From: an uncultured Actinomycetes bacterium
GTDB lineage: Bacteria > Actinomycetota > Actinomycetes > Mycobacteriales > Nakamurellaceae
Assembly (NCBI GenBank): GCA_937926105.1
Contig: CALANS010000020.1
Coordinates: 1 to 64,000, forward strand
DNA length: 64,000 bases
Reading direction: 5' to 3'
Shown here: positions 8,375 to 15,666 of the stretch, one piece after another
How the letters are laid out: every line of letters begins with the position of its first letter
How positions within the stretch are numbered: position 1 is the first letter of the stretch
Notes under the pieces: generated by a model
The model's input: only the letters and a program-made list of their open reading frames with translations
Told to the model about the DNA's origin: nothing
Database searches by the model: none
Position numbers and translations under genes: made by a program

Positions 8375-8384
8375 GTCCTGGTCG

Positions 8385-8588
8385 TCACCGATCGTGATGC
8401 GGTGGGCGATTCGCCCGGTAGTATTCCAGGTCGAAGCCGCCGTGCTCACCAGGCTCCCGCTCGTCGTCGGTCGTCGCCGGCAGCACATCGCCGAAGATCT
8501 CATCCAATCGGCGGCGCTGCGTTACGCGGCGGCGCTCGCGATCGCTACGTTCACGGCCATCGAGAGGCGAGCGAGGCGGTACTGTCAT
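8385..8588 (-). CDS. Small conserved actinobacterial protein (67 aa)
   Basis: A highly charged 67-residue protein whose core RRLDEIFGDVLPATTDDERE and ending YYRANRPPHHDR look like a conserved family I recall from other actinobacteria, always annotated hypothetical. It has no membrane segment or cysteine. The ATG at 8588 lies 36 bp from the divergent start of the LEA-like gene, so the two share a promoter region. The codon pattern is strongly GC-biased at third positions, supporting it as real. Function is unknown. Confidence 0.65.
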   Translation of the reverse strand: MTVPPRSPLDGRERSDRERRRVTQRRRLDEIFGDVLPATTDDEREPGEHGGFDLEYYRANRPPHHDR

Positions 8589-8624
8589 GGTTCCAGCCTG
8601 CCACCGCCGAAAGGGATATCAGCG

Positions 8625-9023
8625 ATGGGATTCATGGACAGCGCCAAGAACAAGGCCAAGGACGTGGCCAGCGACCTTGCCGACAAGGCCGAGGACCTGG
8701 TGGACAAGGTCGAGGACGTCGCCGAGCCCGCCTGGGAGAAGGTCAAGGACGTCGCCGGAGACCTGAGCGACCGGGTCGAGAAGGTGGCCGGACCCGCCTG
8801 GGAGAAGGCAAAAGACGTCGCCGGCGATCTCGGGGACAAGGCCCGCGACGTGGCCGGTGACCTGGGCGACAAGGCAAAGGACGTGGCCGGTTCGCTGCGC
8901 CACCGGATCGGCGGTGACGGGCCTGGCGAGACGGGCACCACCGGTGACACGGATCCGGCCGCTCAGCCCCCGGCCGATGACGCCGGGTCCGGCGACAAGC
9001 CGGCGGCATCATCCACCGACTGA
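8625..9023 (+). CDS. LEA-like amphipathic repeat protein
   Basis: A 132-residue protein built mostly from 11-residue units of the form KDVAGDLGDKA (about residues 8-90), with a 22-residue super-repeat in which PAWEKVKDVAGDLSDRVEKVA is followed by PAWEKAKDVAGDLGDKARDVA. Such 11-mers form long amphipathic helices, as in late-embryogenesis-abundant proteins and apolipoproteins that coat membranes or protect proteins during drying. The last 40 residues are Gly/Thr/Asp/Ala-rich and disordered. The start at 8625 is supported by GAAAGGG ten bases upstream. A stress or membrane-surface role is inferred from the repeat type only. Confidence 0.75.
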   Translation: MGFMDSAKNKAKDVASDLADKAEDLVDKVEDVAEPAWEKVKDVAGDLSDRVEKVAGPAWEKAKDVAGDLGDKARDVAGDLGDKAKDVAGSLRHRIGGDGPGETGTTGDTDPAAQPPADDAGSGDKPAASSTD

Positions 9024-9064
9024 CCCGCGCCCGATCGGTCTGGCCTGCCTGCGGGTGGTCCGCC

Positions 9065-9562
9065 TCAAGATTCCGGGTCGGACAGCTCGGTGATCACGTG
9101 CACGGCCAGCGGGATCAGGGTGGCCAGGCCGTCCCGGATGGCGGCGCGGGATGAGGCGATGTTGGCGACCACGGTGGACCCCGACACGCCGACCATGCCG
9201 CGCGAGACGATCGCATCGGTGACGCCGGCCGCCATGCCGGACCAGCGCAGTGCCTGGGCGATTCCCGGCAGGTCGCGGTCGATGACGTCCTCGGTGACGT
9301 CCGGAGTCACGTCCCGCGGCGAGACGCCGGTGCCGCCGATGGTGACGACCAGGTCGACCCCGCCGATCACGGCCGTGTTCAAGGCGTTGCGGATGTCGGC
9401 CGCGTCCGAGGGCACCGTCACCGACCCGTCGACCGTGAACCCGGCCTCTGTGAGCAGTTCGACGACCAAGGCCCCAGCCCCGGCGTCGCCCTCTCCATGC
9501 ACCAGCTGATCGGAGATCGACACGATCAGCGCGCGGCCGGCGTGCGGGAGCGGGAGGGTCAC
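9065..9562 (-). CDS. MoaB/MogA-family molybdopterin-binding protein
   Basis: The family adenylylates molybdopterin before molybdate insertion. The 165-residue product is a single MoCF domain: RALIVSISDQLVHGEGDAGAGAL, then the nucleotide-binding loop LVVTIGGTGVSPRDVTPDV and the downstream GMAAGVTDAIVSRG. It resembles M. tuberculosis MoaB2 (Rv0984), which also lies beside mscL. The GTG at 9562 is preferred because AGGAG (complement of 9569-9573) lies six bases upstream; an in-frame GTG at 9601 has no such site. With the neighbouring MoeA lacking catalytic residues, another MoeA elsewhere is presumably needed for molybdenum cofactor. Confidence 0.87.
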   Translation of the reverse strand: MTLPLPHAGRALIVSISDQLVHGEGDAGAGALVVELLTEAGFTVDGSVTVPSDAADIRNALNTAVIGGVDLVVTIGGTGVSPRDVTPDVTEDVIDRDLPGIAQALRWSGMAAGVTDAIVSRGMVGVSGSTVVANIASSRAAIRDGLATLIPLAVHVITELSDPES

Positions 9563-9625
9563 GAACTTCTCCTGACGGCTGTCGGGGCGGTCCCGGGTCA
9601 CCCGGGCCGCCGGGGCCGGTTCAGC

Positions 9626-10447
9626 CTAACCACTCCCACCGACGCTGGCGCAGTCGCCCGCGCCGGGGCCGCTCAGGAAGTCCCGCACCCCGGCCCGGAA
9701 CGTCGACGCCGGCACCGCGCTGACGTGCGTCCGGCCGGGCACCGACAGCACCGAACCGTGCGGCAGCCGGGCCGCAAAGTCGGCCGCCCGGGCGGCCAGC
9801 GGATCCGCCCCGCCCGCCACCAGCAGGATCGGCACGTCCGGCAGCGACCCCTCCGGCGGGGTGCCACCGGAGCCGGCCAGTCCTGCCACCAGGTGTCGCA
9901 GCGCCACCCGGTCGTTGTTCGTGCCCCCCGCCGCCAGCTGATCCAGCGCCTCGGTGTCCACCCCGTGGAACAGCGGTCGGCCGTCGAACCCGCCCAGCAC
10001 CATGCGGCGCACCGGCAGCAGATGCTCGCGGGCCAGGGTCCAGCACAGCCGAGCCCCCAGCGAATAGCCCAGGAGATCCCAGCCGTCGACCGGGGCGTCG
10101 ACCGGCGCCTCGGTCACCACCGTCACCAGGTCCGCCAGCACGGTCGGCAGCCGGTAGGCGTCGGTGCGGTGCGGTTTGTCCGACTGGCCGTGACCGCGCA
10201 GGTCGGGCGCAACGACGGTCCGGCCGGCTCGGATCAGCGTGTCCAGGTGTCCGGTGCGCTGCCAGTTGCCAACCGCCGAGGAGGCGAATCCGTGCACGGC
10301 GAGCACCGGAGGCAGCGGGGCGACGGGTACCTCCGGCGGAGGCATCGCGACCAGCACCGACAATCGGGTGCCATCCGGCGCGTGCAGATCACGTCGATCG
10401 GTGACGGGGATGGCGGGGCGGTGGCCTGATCGATCGGCTCGAGTCAC
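9626..10447 (-). CDS. Alpha/beta-fold hydrolase
   Basis: A 273-residue hydrolase with the full catalytic set: oxyanion-hole stretch AVHGFASSA, APDLRGHGQSD, nucleophile elbow G-Y-S-L-G, an acid in AGGADPLA and the histidine in GRTHVSAV. There is no signal peptide in this reading, so it is probably cytoplasmic. The substrate cannot be predicted. The GTG at 10447 is chosen because it gives a short lead-in before RRDLHAPDGTRL; a longer frame to 10582 would run over the bioY start on the other strand. It is divergent from bioY with 48 bp between the starts. Confidence 0.82.
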   Translation of the reverse strand: MTRADRSGHRPAIPVTDRRDLHAPDGTRLSVLVAMPPPEVPVAPLPPVLAVHGFASSAVGNWQRTGHLDTLIRAGRTVVAPDLRGHGQSDKPHRTDAYRLPTVLADLVTVVTEAPVDAPVDGWDLLGYSLGARLCWTLAREHLLPVRRMVLGGFDGRPLFHGVDTEALDQLAAGGTNNDRVALRHLVAGLAGSGGTPPEGSLPDVPILLVAGGADPLAARAADFAARLPHGSVLSVPGRTHVSAVPASTFRAGVRDFLSGPGAGDCASVGGSG

Positions 10448-10495
10448 GAGCGGTATTCTCGCCGCGCCCCCAACTGACGATCTCAGGGAGGTGCG

Positions 10496-11113
10496 GTGGC
10501 AGCACGACGGAGCACTGCCCGGGACCTGGCCCAGGTGGCGGTGTTCGCGGCGCTGATCGCGGCGCTCGGCGTGCCCGGGCAACTCTCGCTCGGCACGACT
10601 GCCGTCCCGATCACGCTGCAGACGCTCGGGGTGATGCTGGCCGGGGCGATTCTGGGGCCCTGGAAGGGGCTGTCGGCGGTCGCCGTGTTCGACGTGCTGA
10701 CGTTCTGCGGGCTACCCCTGTTGGCCGGTGGTCGGGGTGGACCCGCGTTGTTCACGGTGGCGCCGTCCGCCGGCTATCCGTGGGGGTTCCTGCTGGGCGC
10801 GCTGGTGGTCGGGCTGCTAACCCGGGCGATCCTGCCCCGCTACCCGCTGTGGTTGGGGATTCTCGTCACCGCCCTGGGCGGCATCCTGGCGATCTACGCC
10901 GTCGGCGTGCCGTGGACGGCGGCGGCGACTCACATCCCGCTGTGGGCCGCCATCGTCGACGCCGGGAAGTTCCTGCCAGGGGACGCCATCAAGGTGGTCG
11001 CCACGGCGGTGATCGCCAAGCAGGTGCATCGCGCCTACCCCGGGCTCATCCCGAGACGGCGCCGGGCCGAGATGCGCTCCGCGGCGCGACCGGAGCCCGA
11101 CCGCACCGCGTGA
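10496..11113 (+). CDS. bioY: Biotin ECF transporter S component BioY
   Basis: Substrate-binding membrane subunit of the biotin ECF transporter. The 205-residue protein has about six transmembrane helices and the BioY signatures PITLQTLGVMLAGAILGPWKG and LPLLAGGRGGPALF, followed by PSAGYPWGFLLGALVVG. The GTG at 10496 is preceded by AGGGAGG. The ATPase (BioM) and coupling subunit (BioN) genes come three and four genes later in the same operon, so this is a dedicated three-part system. Two acyl-CoA metabolism genes are inserted between, as in the Bacillus subtilis yhfU-yhfT-yhfS group. Confidence 0.94.
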   Translation: MAARRSTARDLAQVAVFAALIAALGVPGQLSLGTTAVPITLQTLGVMLAGAILGPWKGLSAVAVFDVLTFCGLPLLAGGRGGPALFTVAPSAGYPWGFLLGALVVGLLTRAILPRYPLWLGILVTALGGILAIYAVGVPWTAAATHIPLWAAIVDAGKFLPGDAIKVVATAVIAKQVHRAYPGLIPRRRRAEMRSAARPEPDRTA

Positions 11114-11126
11114 GCGACCGCACAGC

Positions 11127-12434
11127 GTGAGCGACCGCGCGGCCGGCCCCGATGAGCCGACCCTGGCCCTCGGCGGGCGGCCTGGGGACCCGGCGATCAC
11201 CTGGCACGGTCGGACCCTGGACTACGCCGGCCTGCGCGGGCTGATCGACAGCTCCCGGATCGGTGCACCACTGGACGTGAGTGCCCTGCCGCTGCCTGAG
11301 GCGCTGGCGTGCCTGTTCGCCGCTACCAGGGCGGGAACCTCCGTCCTGGTGCGCGACCCCTCCGCGCCCGCCCCAACCCTGGGCGCCCTGCCGCCCGGGA
11401 CCTGGCTGGTGGCCTGCACCTCAGGCAGCACCGAGGCGCCCAGGGCGGTGTGTCGCACGGGTGCATCGTGGGCCGCTTCGGTTGCGCCGCTGGCCTCACT
11501 GGCGGGATTGGACGCGGGCGACCGGGTGCTGCTGACCGGGCCGGTGCATGCCACGCTGCACCTGCACGCCGCGGTGCACACCCTGGCGATCGGCGCGGAG
11601 TTGACCGACGATCCGAGCGCCGCGACCGCGGTGCACTGCGTCCCGGCCGTGCTGGCCTCGCTACTGGACACGCTGCCGGATGCGGCGCCGCTGCGCACCA
11701 CGGTGGTGGCCGGAGCCCCACTGCCGCAGGCACTCGCGGCCCGGGCGGAGCAGCGTGGGTGGGCCGTGACGGAGTACTACGGGGCGGCGGAGCTGTCCTT
11801 CGTGGCGGCCCGGCGGCTGCCCGATCCGGTGCTGCGCCCGTTTCCGGGGGTGCGGGTCCGGGTGGACTCCGGCGGAATGCTGTGGGCGCATTCGCCGTAC
11901 CTGGCGTTGGGGTACGCCGGAGATCCCACCAATGCGGATGCTCATCGGGGCGCCGGGAACGGCGGGGGCCCGGCGCTCGACGAGCCGGACCGTCGCCTCG
12001 GTGGCTCGCTGCGGCTGGATGCGGACGGGTATGCCACGGTCGGTGATCTGGCAGAGATCGTCGGGAATGACGGGTCGAACGCGGGCGGTGGCACCGCCGC
12101 CGAGCCTGGCCTCCTGGTTCGCGGGCGGGGCGAGACCGCCGTGACCACCGGTGGTTTCACCGTGCTGGTGGAGGAGGTGGAGGCCGCACTGGAACTCCTG
12201 GCCGGGGTGCGCGCGGCGGCCGTGGTCGGCGTACCGCACCCGCGGTTGGGTGAGGTGGTGACGGCGGTGCTGGAACTGGAGCCCGGGACCGACCTGGCAA
12301 CCGTCCGGGCCGCCGCCCGCCAGCGGCTGGCCGGCCCGGCCAGGCCGCGCCGGTACGTGGCGGTGGACGCGCTGCCCCGCCTCGCCGGTGGCAAGCTCGC
12401 CCGCGCCGCGCTCTCTCGACATTGCGCCTCGTGA
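11127..12434 (+). CDS. AMP-dependent acyl-CoA synthetase family protein in the biotin operon (YhfT-like)
   Basis: A 435-residue adenylate-forming ligase, shorter than the usual 500-550 residues because the N-terminal subdomain is reduced. It keeps the phosphate-binding loop TSGSTEAP at 98-105, the A5 motif EYYGAAE near 217, a GDLAEI stretch with a following RGRGETAVTTGG hinge, and the C-terminal catalytic lysine in LPRLAGGKLARAAL. The substrate is probably a carboxylic acid activated to its CoA thioester. Position directly after bioY suggests a biotin precursor such as pimelate, but that is inference. It follows bioY by 13 bp. B. subtilis yhfT occupies the same place in a BirA-controlled operon. 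Confidence 0.85.
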   Translation: MSDRAAGPDEPTLALGGRPGDPAITWHGRTLDYAGLRGLIDSSRIGAPLDVSALPLPEALACLFAATRAGTSVLVRDPSAPAPTLGALPPGTWLVACTSGSTEAPRAVCRTGASWAASVAPLASLAGLDAGDRVLLTGPVHATLHLHAAVHTLAIGAELTDDPSAATAVHCVPAVLASLLDTLPDAAPLRTTVVAGAPLPQALAARAEQRGWAVTEYYGAAELSFVAARRLPDPVLRPFPGVRVRVDSGGMLWAHSPYLALGYAGDPTNADAHRGAGNGGGPALDEPDRRLGGSLRLDADGYATVGDLAEIVGNDGSNAGGGTAAEPGLLVRGRGETAVTTGGFTVLVEEVEAALELLAGVRAAAVVGVPHPRLGEVVTAVLELEPGTDLATVRAAARQRLAGPARPRRYVAVDALPRLAGGKLARAALSRHCAS

Positions 12435-12511
12435 GTCTGACGTCGCGCTCCAGCGCCACCTGGGACGCACAAGCGACGGGAGCCGATCGGCCGGGCGCTA
12501 CCGTTTCAGGC

Positions 12512-13672
12512 GTGCCGAGCCCGCGACCGACCGACCCCGTGCTGGTCGCCGCCCTGCGCTCTGCGATCGGCACGGCCGGTCATGCGCTGGCCGACGTGCC
12601 GGTCGCCGACCTGGCAGCGCCGGTGCTGGCCGCGCTGGCTGATCGGACGGCGGCGCTCGGGCTCGGCGTGGACGAGGTGATGCTGGGCAATTGCCTCGGT
12701 CCGGGCGGCAACCCGGCTCGGTCGGCGTCGCTGGCCGCCGGGCTCGGGCTCGGTATCCCGGCGGTGACGGTGGATCGGCAATGCGGCTCGGGTCTGGAGG
12801 CGGTGCGGCTCGCTGCGGCGGCGGTGACGGCGGGCCAGGCGACGCTGGTGTTGGCCGGCGGGGCCGAGTCCGCCAGCACGGCGCCGTGGCGGTGCTGGCC
12901 ACCGAACCGGCCCGACGACGAGCCCACCCGTTACACCCGCGCCCCGTTCGCGCCCCCCGGATTTCCCGATCCGGAGATGGGCGATGCCGCCGACGATCTC
13001 GCCGCCCAGCGCGCGATCGACCGCACACGGCAGGATGCCTACGCGGCCCGGTCACACCAGCGGGCGCTGGCCGCCGCGACGGCCGGCCGGTTCACCGGCG
13101 AGATCGTGCCGGTGCGGGGGGTCGACACCGACGAGCGACCTCGCCGGATCACCACGGAGCGGCTGGCCCGGTTGCGCCCCGCGTTCCGCCTCGACGGATC
13201 CGTCACCGCCGGGAACTCCAGCGGCATCTCGGACGGCGCCGCCGCCCTGGCCGTCACCACCGCCGCCGCAGCACGGGCCGCGGGTCTGCCGGCCCTGGCG
13301 ATCCGCTCATCGGCGGTGGTCGCCGGCGACCCGGCGCAGCCGGGCGCGATGGCCGGGCCGGCAGCGCGAGAAGCGTTGCGGCGAGCCGGGATCGACCCAA
13401 CGGACGTGGGCGCGATCGAGGTCACGGAGGCGTTCGCTGCCGTCGCGCTGGCGTTTGCCGACGAGCTGGGGCTGGACGAGCGGGCGCTGTGCCCGGACGG
13501 GGGTGCGATCGCGCTGGGACATCCGTGGGGCGCCTCCGGGGCGGTGCTGCTGGTGCGGCTGTTCGCCGGAATGCTGAGCGGCGCGCCGGGCGAGGATGGC
13601 CCGGAGTTCGGGCTCGCCGCGTGCGCGATCGGCGGCGGGCAGGGCATCGCGATGGTGGTGCAGCGGACATGA
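12512..13672 (+). CDS. Thiolase (acetyl-CoA acetyltransferase family) in the biotin operon (YhfS-like)
   Basis: A 386-residue thiolase with the acylated cysteine in CGSGLEA (C91), the catalytic histidine in GGAIALGHPWGASGA and the second cysteine in ACAIGGGQG near the C-terminus. The usual N-E-A-F-A motif reads TEAFA, a notable change at the oxyanion asparagine. The GTG at 12512 is chosen because homology starts with DPVLVAALRSAIG; in-frame codons from 12422 add 30 residues overlapping the previous gene. The stop overlaps the bioM start as ATGA (13669-13672). Paired with the ligase it could shorten or build an acyl chain, possibly a pimeloyl-type one; unproven. Confidence 0.87.
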   Translation: MPSPRPTDPVLVAALRSAIGTAGHALADVPVADLAAPVLAALADRTAALGLGVDEVMLGNCLGPGGNPARSASLAAGLGLGIPAVTVDRQCGSGLEAVRLAAAAVTAGQATLVLAGGAESASTAPWRCWPPNRPDDEPTRYTRAPFAPPGFPDPEMGDAADDLAAQRAIDRTRQDAYAARSHQRALAAATAGRFTGEIVPVRGVDTDERPRRITTERLARLRPAFRLDGSVTAGNSSGISDGAAALAVTTAAAARAAGLPALAIRSSAVVAGDPAQPGAMAGPAAREALRRAGIDPTDVGAIEVTEAFAAVALAFADELGLDERALCPDGGAIALGHPWGASGAVLLVRLFAGMLSGAPGEDGPEFGLAACAIGGGQGIAMVVQRT

Positions 13673-14397
13673 CGACACGCGACCGTACCAATGTTCGCCC
13701 GGGCGGTCCTGGCGCCCCGAGCGAGGTCCGGTTCGCCGGAATCCGTCACCGCTATGGCGAGCGCTGGGTGCTGGACGGTATTGACCTCGCGCTGGCTGAG
13801 CGCCGGATCGGCATCGTCGGCGCCAACGGATCCGGCAAGTCCACCCTGGCCCGGATGATCAACGGTCTGATCGAGCCCACCGAGGGCACCGTCACCGTCG
13901 ACGGGCTGGACCCGTCCCGGCACGGGCGGCAGGTCCGCGCGAGGGTCGGGTTCATCTTCACCGACCCGGACAACCAGATCGTGATGCCGACCGTCGCCGA
14001 GGACGTGGCGTTCTCCCTGCGGCGCAGCGGATTGTCCAAGACCGTCATCGCCGAGCGGACGGCGGCCATGCTGGAGCGGATGGGCCTGGCGGCGCTGGCC
14101 GACCATCCCGCGCACCTGCTCTCCGGCGGGCAGAAGCAACTGCTGGCGCTGGCGGCGGTGCTGGTGCGCGGGCCCGCGGTGCTGGTCGCCGACGAACCCA
14201 CCACGCTGCTGGATCTGCGCAACGCCCGCCGGGTCTCCGAGACCCTCGCCGGGCTCGACCAGCAGGTGATCATGGTGACCCACCAGCTGGACGCGCTGGC
14301 GGGCTTCGACCGGATCGTGGTGCTGGACGCCGGCCGGGTGGTCGCCGACGGCACCCCCACCGACGCGCTCCCCCGCTACCGGGAACTCGTCACGTGA
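13669..14397 (+). CDS. bioM: Biotin ECF transporter ATPase BioM
   Basis: ATP-binding subunit energising BioY. The 242-residue ABC protein has Walker A GANGSGKST, Q-loop around TDPDNQIVMPT (the P-D-N-Q variant typical of ECF ATPases), signature LSGGQKQ, Walker B LVADEPT followed by the D-loop TLLDLRN, and the H-loop VTHQLD. It begins inside the thiolase stop (ATGA) and its own stop overlaps the bioN start as GTGA, implying tight translational coupling. Confidence 0.94.
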   Translation: MTTRDRTNVRPGGPGAPSEVRFAGIRHRYGERWVLDGIDLALAERRIGIVGANGSGKSTLARMINGLIEPTEGTVTVDGLDPSRHGRQVRARVGFIFTDPDNQIVMPTVAEDVAFSLRRSGLSKTVIAERTAAMLERMGLAALADHPAHLLSGGQKQLLALAAVLVRGPAVLVADEPTTLLDLRNARRVSETLAGLDQQVIMVTHQLDALAGFDRIVVLDAGRVVADGTPTDALPRYRELVT

Positions 14398-15002
14398 CCG
14401 GCACCCCCATCGGCCTGTTCCACCCGGGAGTCTCGCCGCTGCACCGAATTCCGGCTGGGATCAAGCTGCTGGGAATGGTGTTGTCCGTGGTGGGGGTGGT
14501 GCTGCTGCATCGGTGGTGGCAGCTGGCGATCGCCGCCGCCGTCACCACCATCCTGTTCGCGCTGGCTCGGATTCCGCCCCGAGTCGCCTGGTCGCAGCTG
14601 CGGCCGCTGCGCTACCTGATCGTGCTGGTGGCGGCGCTGCAGTGCTGGCTCGCCGGCTGGCACGCGGCGGTGATGGTGTGCGGCACGATCGTCGTCACCG
14701 TCGCGCTGGCGGCGCTGGTCACCCTGACTACCAGGGTCACCGCGATGCTGGACGCGCTCGGCGGGGTGCTGCGACCGCTGCGCCGACTGGGGGTGGACAC
14801 CGACCGGATCGGGCTGCTGCTGGCCCTGACGATCCGCTGCATCCCACTGGTGGCGGGCATCGTATCGGCGGTTGGCGAGGCGAGAACGGCTCGTGGCGTG
14901 GGCTTTTCGATCCGGGCGCTGGGGGCTCCGGTGATCATCCGGTCGTTGCGCTCGGCCGACGCCCTGGGCGAGGCGTTGATCGCGCGCGGGGCCGACGACT
15001 GA
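14394..15002 (+). CDS. bioN: Biotin ECF transporter T component BioN
   Basis: The 202-residue membrane coupling protein links BioM to BioY. It has about five transmembrane helices and two Ala-Arg-Gly coupling motifs, in ARTARGVGFS and LIARGADD, which contact the ATPase grooves. The GTG at 14394 overlaps the bioM stop. It is the last gene of the operon; only nine bases separate its stop from the convergent macro-domain gene, inside whose 3' end a strong palindrome lies that may end both transcripts. Confidence 0.92.
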   Translation: MTGTPIGLFHPGVSPLHRIPAGIKLLGMVLSVVGVVLLHRWWQLAIAAAVTTILFALARIPPRVAWSQLRPLRYLIVLVAALQCWLAGWHAAVMVCGTIVVTVALAALVTLTTRVTAMLDALGGVLRPLRRLGVDTDRIGLLLALTIRCIPLVAGIVSAVGEARTARGVGFSIRALGAPVIIRSLRSADALGEALIARGADD

Positions 15003-15011
15003 CCAGAAACA

Positions 15012-15575
15012 TCACCGGTTGTGTGGCCCAGGGCGCGGTGGGGCGCTCGCTGGACCACACGACCGGGGCGTATTGCGGACGGCTCTGGCCAGCTCCAGGG
15101 CCGCGGCGTCGAACAGCACCAGAATGGCCTGGCCCACCCGGGTACTCGTGTCGGACAGGGCTGCCAGCGCCTGGCGCACGGCGTCGGCCTTGGGCCAGCC
15201 ATACACGCCCGCCGAGACCAGCGGGAAGGCAAGACTCTCGACGCCCAGGTCATCCGCCACCGCCAGGCTCTCGGCATAGGCCGAGCGCAGCAGCGCCGAG
15301 CGGTCCTCGGATGCCGAGTACACCGGCCCCACGGTGTGAATGACCCACCGCGCCGGCAGCGCACCCCCGGTGGTGGCGACGGCCTGCCCGGTGGGCAGCC
15401 CGTCCGGCCAGGTGGTGCGCCGGATCTCCCGGCAGGCGGCCAGGATCGCCGGGCCGCCGGCTCGATGGATGGCGCCATCCACGCCGCCGCCGCCCAGCAG
15501 CGAACTGTTCGCGGCGTTGACGATCGCGTCGACGCCGAGCGTGGTGATGTCCGCCTGGACCAGGTCGATCTGCAT
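15012..15575 (-). CDS. Macro-domain protein, MacroD-type O-acetyl-ADP-ribose deacetylase family
   Basis: A 187-residue stand-alone macro domain. It has IVNAANSSLLGGGGVDGAIHRAGG at about 20-43, the MacroD-type distal ribose loop, and SAGVYGWPKADA around 123, the diphosphate loop. MacroD enzymes remove ADP-ribose from aspartate/glutamate residues and hydrolyse O-acetyl-ADP-ribose. No ADP-ribosyltransferase or sirtuin gene is visible in the window. The last 17 residues (about RSCGPASAPPRPGPHNR) are encoded by a palindromic repeat at 15015-15066 and are unlikely to belong to the domain. The ATG at 15575 begins MQIDLVQADIT, the normal start. Confidence 0.9.
   Translation of the reverse strand: MQIDLVQADITTLGVDAIVNAANSSLLGGGGVDGAIHRAGGPAILAACREIRRTTWPDGLPTGQAVATTGGALPARWVIHTVGPVYSASEDRSALLRSAYAESLAVADDLGVESLAFPLVSAGVYGWPKADAVRQALAALSDTSTRVGQAILVLFDAAALELARAVRNTPRSCGPASAPPRPGPHNR
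15015..15066. repeat. Palindromic element, copy A (CACAC type), overlapping a gene end
   Basis: Outer arms CCGGTTGTGTGG (15015-15026) and CCACACGACCGG (15055-15066) pair over 12 positions with one G-U. Inside, CCAG pairs with CTGG and GCGC with GCGC, around a GGTGGG loop. A close relative in the opposite orientation lies at 51224-51273. It covers the last 17 codons of the macro-domain gene and may terminate bioN transcription. Confidence 0.8.
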
Positions 15576-15603
15576 GGCCCCAGTGTGCCCGCGCCCCCTC
15601 GGA

Positions 15604-15649
15604 GTCGAATGCCCCAGGACGCGCTATGACGCGCCGTGGGGCATTCGAC
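15604..15649. repeat. Palindromic element, copy B (CGCTATG core)
   Basis: Perfect 12-bp arms GTCGAATGCCCC (15604-15615) and GGGGCATTCGAC (15638-15649) enclose a second short stem with the core GCGCTATGACGC. It lies between the dadA-like stop and the macro-domain start, both on the minus strand, where it could end dadA transcription. The same core recurs at 30416-30424 and, reversed, at 40961-40974. Confidence 0.8.
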
Positions 15650-15666
15650 CCGAAAGCGAAACCGCG

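Noticed and set aside
10448..10495. BirA- or BioQ-type operator before bioY
   Set aside because: The 48 bp contain no recognisable inverted repeat beyond the ribosome binding site. Control of the operon is left open.
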